From Nonomuraea montanisoli (GTDB lineage Bacteria > Actinomycetota > Actinomycetes > Streptosporangiales > Streptosporangiaceae), in the NCBI RefSeq assembly GCF_013363975.1, contig NZ_JABWGN010000025.1, positions 28,368-92,367 on the forward strand: a DNA stretch of 64,000 bases. Direction: 5' to 3'. The notes under the pieces were generated by a model, which worked only from the letters and a program-made list of their open reading frames with translations, had not been told where the DNA came from and did not search any database. The translations under genes were made by a program, and so were the position numbers. This document shows, piece after piece, positions 60,671-64,000 of the stretch (its first letter is position 1; every line of letters begins with the position of its first letter).

Positions 60671-61534
60671 ATGGACATGAAGATCGACGTGCTGGCCCGG
60701 GCGGCCGCCTACCTGGAGCTCCACGGGCGGCTGCTCGACCGGCTGAGGTTCGAGGCGCTGTTCGCCGGCGGATCGCGGGACCGGGTCCTCGACGTGCTGC
60801 GCTGCTACCAGAACGCCGACGGCGGCTTCGGCAACGCGCTCGAACCCGACCTGCGCGGCGCGGGCAGCCAGCCGGAGCCGGTCGAGGTGGCCTTCCACGT
60901 CCTCGACGAGCTGGACGCGTTCGCCGACCCGATGGCGCCGAGGGCCTGCGACTACCTGCTGTCGGTGACGACCGGCGACGGCGGCGTGCCGTTCGTGCTG
61001 CCCGGCGTGCGCGGCACCGCCCGGGCGCCCTGGTGGGAGACCGACGACGACCCGCCGGGCAACCTGGTGCCGACCGCCTCGATCGCCGCGCTCCTGCACA
61101 AGCACCGCGCCGTCCACCCGTGGCTGGAGCGGGCCACCGCGTTCTGCTGGACCCGGATCGCCGCCGTCGAGCGGACCACCCCGTACGAGGCGCGGGCGAT
61201 CGTCGCCTTCCTGGAGGAGGCGCCGGACCGGGAACGGGCCGAGGCCGAGTTCGCCCGCCTGCGTGAGGCCGTCCTGGACACCGTCGCCCTCGACCCGGAC
61301 ACCCCGGGCGAGGCTCACTTCCCGCTGGACTTCGCCCCGGCGCCGTCCCGGCTTCCGCTGTTCGAGGCGGACCTGCTGGACCGGCACCTGGACGCGCTGG
61401 CCGCCGCCCAGTCGCCCGAGGGCGGGTGGGGCGGCAACTGGCTGATGTGGACGCCCGTGGTGGAGCACGAATGGGGCGGGTACGTGACCGTCGAGCGCCT
61501 CAAGACCCTGCGCGCGTACGGGCGGCTCTCCTGA
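60671..61534 (+). CDS. Prenyltransferase/squalene-cyclase-like toroid-fold protein
   Basis: A 287-residue protein not assigned to a characterised family. It contains QNADGGFGNALEPDLRG near residues 46-62 and QSPEGGWGGNWLMW near 245-258, the QxxxGGW/F-type repeats that mark alpha/alpha-toroid folds of terpene cyclases and protein prenyltransferases. It is too short for a full cyclase and lacks a clear DxDD acid motif, so it is probably a binding or single-domain member of unknown role. It starts 52 bases after the GT-C gene with a poor ribosome site and might be in its operon. Confidence 0.65.
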   Translation: MDMKIDVLARAAAYLELHGRLLDRLRFEALFAGGSRDRVLDVLRCYQNADGGFGNALEPDLRGAGSQPEPVEVAFHVLDELDAFADPMAPRACDYLLSVTTGDGGVPFVLPGVRGTARAPWWETDDDPPGNLVPTASIAALLHKHRAVHPWLERATAFCWTRIAAVERTTPYEARAIVAFLEEAPDRERAEAEFARLREAVLDTVALDPDTPGEAHFPLDFAPAPSRLPLFEADLLDRHLDALAAAQSPEGGWGGNWLMWTPVVEHEWGGYVTVERLKTLRAYGRLS

Positions 61535-61559
61535 CCCGCCCGCTCTCCTGACCCGCCCG
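61526..61559. repeat. Perfect 17-bp tandem repeat across a stop codon
   Basis: CTCTCCTGACCCGCCCG occurs at 61526-61542 and again at 61543-61559. The first copy includes the TGA stop (61532-61534) of the toroid-fold gene. A simple duplication event. Confidence 0.85.
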
Positions 61560-61600
61560 CGCGGGGGCGCGTCGTCGGTGGCGTGTCCTAGCGTGGGGGG

Positions 61601-62338
61601 ATGTACGAGGAACGGCCGCCCACGCCGGAGCTCGCCGGGCGGGTCGTGTGCGTCTGGGGCCAGGTCCCCGCGAGTGACGGCACGCAGCTCGTGGTGCCCG
61701 ACGGCTGCGTCGACCTCATCTGGGGCCCGGCCGGGCTCTTCGTCGCGGGGCCCGACACGGGGCCGATGCCCGCGCCCATGCGCGTCGGCGAGGTGTTCGC
61801 CGGCGTCCGCTTCGGGCCGGGCGCGACGGGCGAGGTGTTCGGCGTGCCCGTCCACGGGCTGCGCGACCAGCGGGTCCCGCTCGCCGCGCTCAACCCCGCG
61901 GACTGGTCCCCGTTCCTCGCACCGGACACGGTGTCGTCCCTTTCGGCGGGCACCATCCCGTACGGCCCCGGGCACCTGCTCGGCGAACGCCTGCGGCTCA
62001 TGAGGCGAGCCGTCGCCGCCCGCATCAGGGAGACCGCCCCCGCCGACCCCGCGGCCCCGGCCCTGGTGGCGGCGCTGCGTTCGGGGCTGAGCGTGCGCGA
62101 GGCCGCCTGGGAGCTCGGATTCAGCGAGCGGCAGCTCCACCGCAGGAGCGTGGCCGGTTTCGGCTACCCGCCCAAGACGCTCCAGCGCGTGGTGCGCTTC
62201 CAGCGGGCGCTGCGGCTGGCCCGCTCGGGGGTCGCCCTGGCGGAGGTGGCGGCGGCGTCGGGCTACGCGGACCAGGCGCATCTGTCCCACGACGTGAAGC
62301 GCCTGAGCGGGGTGCCCCTGAGCCGCCTGCTCACCTGA
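61601..62338 (+). CDS. AraC family transcriptional regulator
   Basis: A 245-residue regulator. The N-terminal part (about 1-110: LVVPDGCVDLIWGP, GVRFGPGATGEVFGVP) is a DUF6597-like sensing domain. The C-terminal AraC/XylS double helix-turn-helix has LSVREAAWELGFSERQLHRR, then VALAEVAAASGYADQAHLSHDVKRLSG. Effector and target genes are unknown; neighbours are the toroid-fold protein upstream and a convergent AI-2E family gene 6 bases away. The start is at ATG 61601. Confidence 0.87.
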   Translation: MYEERPPTPELAGRVVCVWGQVPASDGTQLVVPDGCVDLIWGPAGLFVAGPDTGPMPAPMRVGEVFAGVRFGPGATGEVFGVPVHGLRDQRVPLAALNPADWSPFLAPDTVSSLSAGTIPYGPGHLLGERLRLMRRAVAARIRETAPADPAAPALVAALRSGLSVREAAWELGFSERQLHRRSVAGFGYPPKTLQRVVRFQRALRLARSGVALAEVAAASGYADQAHLSHDVKRLSGVPLSRLLT

Positions 62339-62344
62339 GCGGTG

Positions 62345-63508
62345 TCACCGCGGAGGGGTGGGCTCGGTCGTGCCGCTCTCCCCGCTCGCCGGCGCGCCTG
62401 GCGCCACGGCCGGGGCCCGGGCGGGGGTCTCCACCGGAGGCGGCGTGCCGGGTGGCGCGGCCGCGGGCGGCTCCTCGGGTGGCGTACCCGATAGCAGGGC
62501 GGCCGCCCAGGTGGCGCGCGGGTCACTGTCCACGAGCAGGGCGCGCGCGAACAGGCTCAGCGGGATCGCGAGCAGCGCCCCCAGCGCTCCCAGCACGAAC
62601 GTCCACAGGATCAGCGACAGGAACGTCATGGTGGTCGACAGCCCCACCGCGTCGCCCAGGAACTTCGGCTGGATGAACGACTCGATCACCACGTTGATGA
62701 CGCAGTAGAGGATGATGACCAGCACCATCTGCTTGGGCCCGCCGTCGAGCAGTGCCAGCAGCGCGGGCGGGATGAGGCCGAGGACGAAGCCGATGTTGGG
62801 GATGTAGTTCGTGATCAGCGCGAGCACGCCCCACAGGATCGGCAGCGGCACGCCGAGGATCGCCAGCGCCACCGCGTCCAGCACCGCCACGATCAGTCCG
62901 AACACCGTCGAGACGATGAGGTACTGCCGGGTCTTCTGGGCGAACGTGGCCAGCGCGCTCACCAGCATGTGCCGGCTGCTGTGCCCGGCCTCGAGGATCC
63001 GCGCGGTCACGGGCCCGTCCAGGCACATCGAGAGCAGCAGCACCACGATGAGGAACAGGCCCGACAGCACGCTGACCAGGCTGCCCAGCAGGCTCTGCAC
63101 CACCCCGACGATCTTGCCGAGGTCGATGCCCTTGATCGCCTCGTTGATCTTGGCGTTGCTGAGGCCGACGGAGGTCGCGAGCCGCTGGGCCTCGTCGAGC
63201 AGCTTCTGGAACTGCGGGCCGTACGTGGGAAGCAGGCCGGCGAGCTCCGTGACCGCGAACGTCAGGATCGCCACCATGCCGAGCAGGACGAAGAGCACGA
63301 TCACGAAGGGAATGACCACCTGCGTCCAGGCCGGTGCGCCGTGCCGGGCCAGCCAGTTGCGCACCGGGGCCACGGCGATGACGAGCACGAGCGCCAACAC
63401 GACCGGCCCGATGATGGACGCCACCTCGCGCATGCCGAACAGCGTCACGACGGCGCCGGCCATCCCCAGCAGGACGATGAGCGCTCTAGGAATGGGTTGA
63501 TCGCTCAC
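62345..63508 (-). CDS. AI-2E family transporter (second copy)
   Basis: A 387-residue polytopic membrane protein with about eight hydrophobic segments and a Pro/Ala/Thr-rich C-terminal tail. ALVLVIAVAPVRNWLARHGAP, LPILWGVLALITNYIPNIGFVLGLIPPALLALL and ESFIQPKFLGDAVGLSTTMTFLSLILW are the characteristic AI-2E/UPF0118 blocks; the PNIGF and IQPK segments are the best conserved in the family. The start is GTG at 63508 preceded by AGAAG. Substrate unknown. It is transcribed away from the rRNA promoter region. Confidence 0.88.
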   Translation of the reverse strand: MSDQPIPRALIVLLGMAGAVVTLFGMREVASIIGPVVLALVLVIAVAPVRNWLARHGAPAWTQVVIPFVIVLFVLLGMVAILTFAVTELAGLLPTYGPQFQKLLDEAQRLATSVGLSNAKINEAIKGIDLGKIVGVVQSLLGSLVSVLSGLFLIVVLLLSMCLDGPVTARILEAGHSSRHMLVSALATFAQKTRQYLIVSTVFGLIVAVLDAVALAILGVPLPILWGVLALITNYIPNIGFVLGLIPPALLALLDGGPKQMVLVIILYCVINVVIESFIQPKFLGDAVGLSTTMTFLSLILWTFVLGALGALLAIPLSLFARALLVDSDPRATWAAALLSGTPPEEPPAAAPPGTPPPVETPARAPAVAPGAPASGESGTTEPTPPR

Positions 63509-63710
63509 CTTCTGTACCTACCCGTAGCCGGACGGAAACACCGATAGGGGAAGGGGATTCCGTTGATTTGACGGTTCGCAGAGGGATGCATAGAGTTCAC
63601 CAGTCCCACGAGGACGGCGGTGATCGCCGGTCTCGCTCTGGGGCCACCTCCTAGCTGCACCGCCGATCGGCGGATCACTGTGCCCTGCACTGTGCCTCCG
63701 AACAGCGGCT

Positions 63711-63739
63711 TTGACATCGGTCAGATGTTGGAGTAGGTT
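63711..63739 (+). promoter_or_regulatory. rrn promoter P1
   Basis: TTGACA at 63711-63716 and TAGGTT at 63734-63739 are separated by 17 bases, a good housekeeping sigma-factor promoter. Transcription would begin near 63746. Confidence 0.8.
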
Positions 63740-63791
63740 AGGAGAGTTGCCTCGGAGACGGGGTGCGGTCGGAATTCCGAAAGCGCCGAAT

Positions 63792-63820
63792 TTGACAGAA
63801 AATACGGTCGCTGAAAGAAT
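63792..63820 (+). promoter_or_regulatory. rrn promoter P2
   Basis: A second TTGACA at 63792-63797 is followed after 17 bases by AAGAAT (63815-63820), with the A/T-rich GAATAAAG around it. It is exactly 81 bases downstream of the P1 -35 box. The -10 is weaker than that of P1. Confidence 0.6.
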
Positions 63821-63936
63821 AAAGACACAACGAACGAACGAAACGAAAAGCGCCTCTCGCAGGACCGGGGAGAACGCGTCCGTTTCTTGAGAACTCAACA
63901 GTGTGTTAAAAGCCAGTGCATGAACAATGCATGACC

Positions 63937-63964
63937 CCGTCATATCGGCGAAAGCCGGTGACGG
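63937..63964 (+). promoter_or_regulatory. rRNA leader hairpin
   Basis: CCGTCA (63937-63942) pairs with TGACGG (63959-63964), and the inner CGGC-GAAA-GCCG closes with a GNRA tetraloop. A T-rich stretch ATTCCTTTTTAG follows. It could be a processing stem or a pause/attenuation hairpin before 16S rRNA. Confidence 0.6.
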
Positions 63965-63992
63965 ATTCCTTTTTAGTTGGGTATCAGACCTT

Positions 63993-64000
63993 TAATGGAG
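63993..64000 (+). rRNA. 16S ribosomal RNA, first bases only
   Basis: The window ends in TAATGGAG, which I expect to continue as AGTTTGATCCTGGCTCAG, the universal 16S 5' end. The leader and promoters upstream support this. The exact mature 5' base is estimated. Confidence 0.7.

Larger units (their letters stand above)
63509..63992 (+). promoter_or_regulatory. rRNA operon promoter and leader region
   Basis: These 484 bases contain no protein gene that I can support. From 63700 on, the sequence carries two tandem promoters, an A/T-rich transcribed leader and the sequence TTGAGAACTCAACAGTGTG (from about 63887), which I know as a conserved part of actinobacterial rRNA leaders involved in antitermination and processing. 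Confidence 0.85.

Noticed and set aside
63518..63943. A 141-codon minus-strand frame before the rRNA operon
   Set aside because: It covers the rrn promoters and leader, has no ribosome site or family motif, and its base pattern is that of non-coding DNA.
1..64000. tRNA genes, CRISPR arrays, phage or insertion-sequence genes
   Set aside because: I looked at the intergenic regions and gene products and found no cloverleaf, repeat-spacer pattern, integrase or transposase that I could support.

Overview
The window is very GC-rich, tightly packed DNA with short gaps, frequent GTG and TTG starts, and many ATGA/GTGA/TTGA stop-start overlaps. Gene content (AfsR/SARP-type regulator, NB-ARC/TPR proteins, multidomain GH18 chitinases, iol genes, actinobacterial rRNA leader) points to a filamentous actinomycete. 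A Streptosporangiales-type genome (Nonomuraea-like) is my best guess from gene style; it is an inference, not a database result. I see no tRNA, CRISPR array, phage or insertion sequence.

Layout. 1-335: 5' part of a HAD-type dehalogenase. 392-6073: AI-2E family membrane protein and a coupled inositol-catabolic operon, iolC - aldolase - iolB - iolD (minus strand). 6349-16495: divergent plus-strand operon with a sugar ABC importer (lipoprotein, two permeases, ATPase), PHP phosphoesterase, IolE-like TIM barrel, Gfo/Idh/MocA oxidoreductase and a cytoplasmic GH38 alpha-mannosidase. The two operons share a promoter region whose palindromes use the same ATGTC/GACAT half-sites. Together they could take up and degrade a mannosylated (perhaps inositol-containing) compound.

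16515-23515: immunity/peptide island. A SIR2-like protein is coupled to an nSTAND1-TPR protein (minus). A divergent NB-ARC-TPR protein resembles FxsT of FxSxx-COOH systems. Converging on it is a 62-codon peptide gene coupled by TTGA to an alpha-ketoglutarate HExxH-type peptide hydroxylase homologue. I see no radical SAM enzyme. This is the best candidate for an undescribed system.

23631-36027: nitrogen and polyamine block: PucR regulator, agmatinase-like ureohydrolase, NCS1 permease, cyclase-family hydrolase, Lrp regulator, aminobutyraldehyde dehydrogenase, PotA-D-B-C importer and a PuuB-like oxidase. It suits import of putrescine/agmatine and conversion toward GABA.

36162-50836: alpha/beta hydrolase, beta-lactamase-like lipoprotein, AfsR-like regulator, compact P450 with a PEP-mutase-family protein, a DedA / DMT / GT4 / DUF998 envelope operon, an orphan histidine kinase, two membrane proteins whose genes overlap tail to tail, a GH95 remnant and a LysE exporter.

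50905-64000: Rpn-like protein with an apparently lost start codon, secreted M14 carboxypeptidase, two tandem secreted GH18 chitinases behind a perfect palindrome, a shortened NarG homologue lacking the iron-sulfur region and the expected Mo ligand, a GT-C membrane protein, a toroid-fold protein, an AraC regulator and a second AI-2E protein. The last 300 bases hold two consensus-like rrn promoters and the rRNA leader; the window stops about 8 bases into the 16S rRNA gene.
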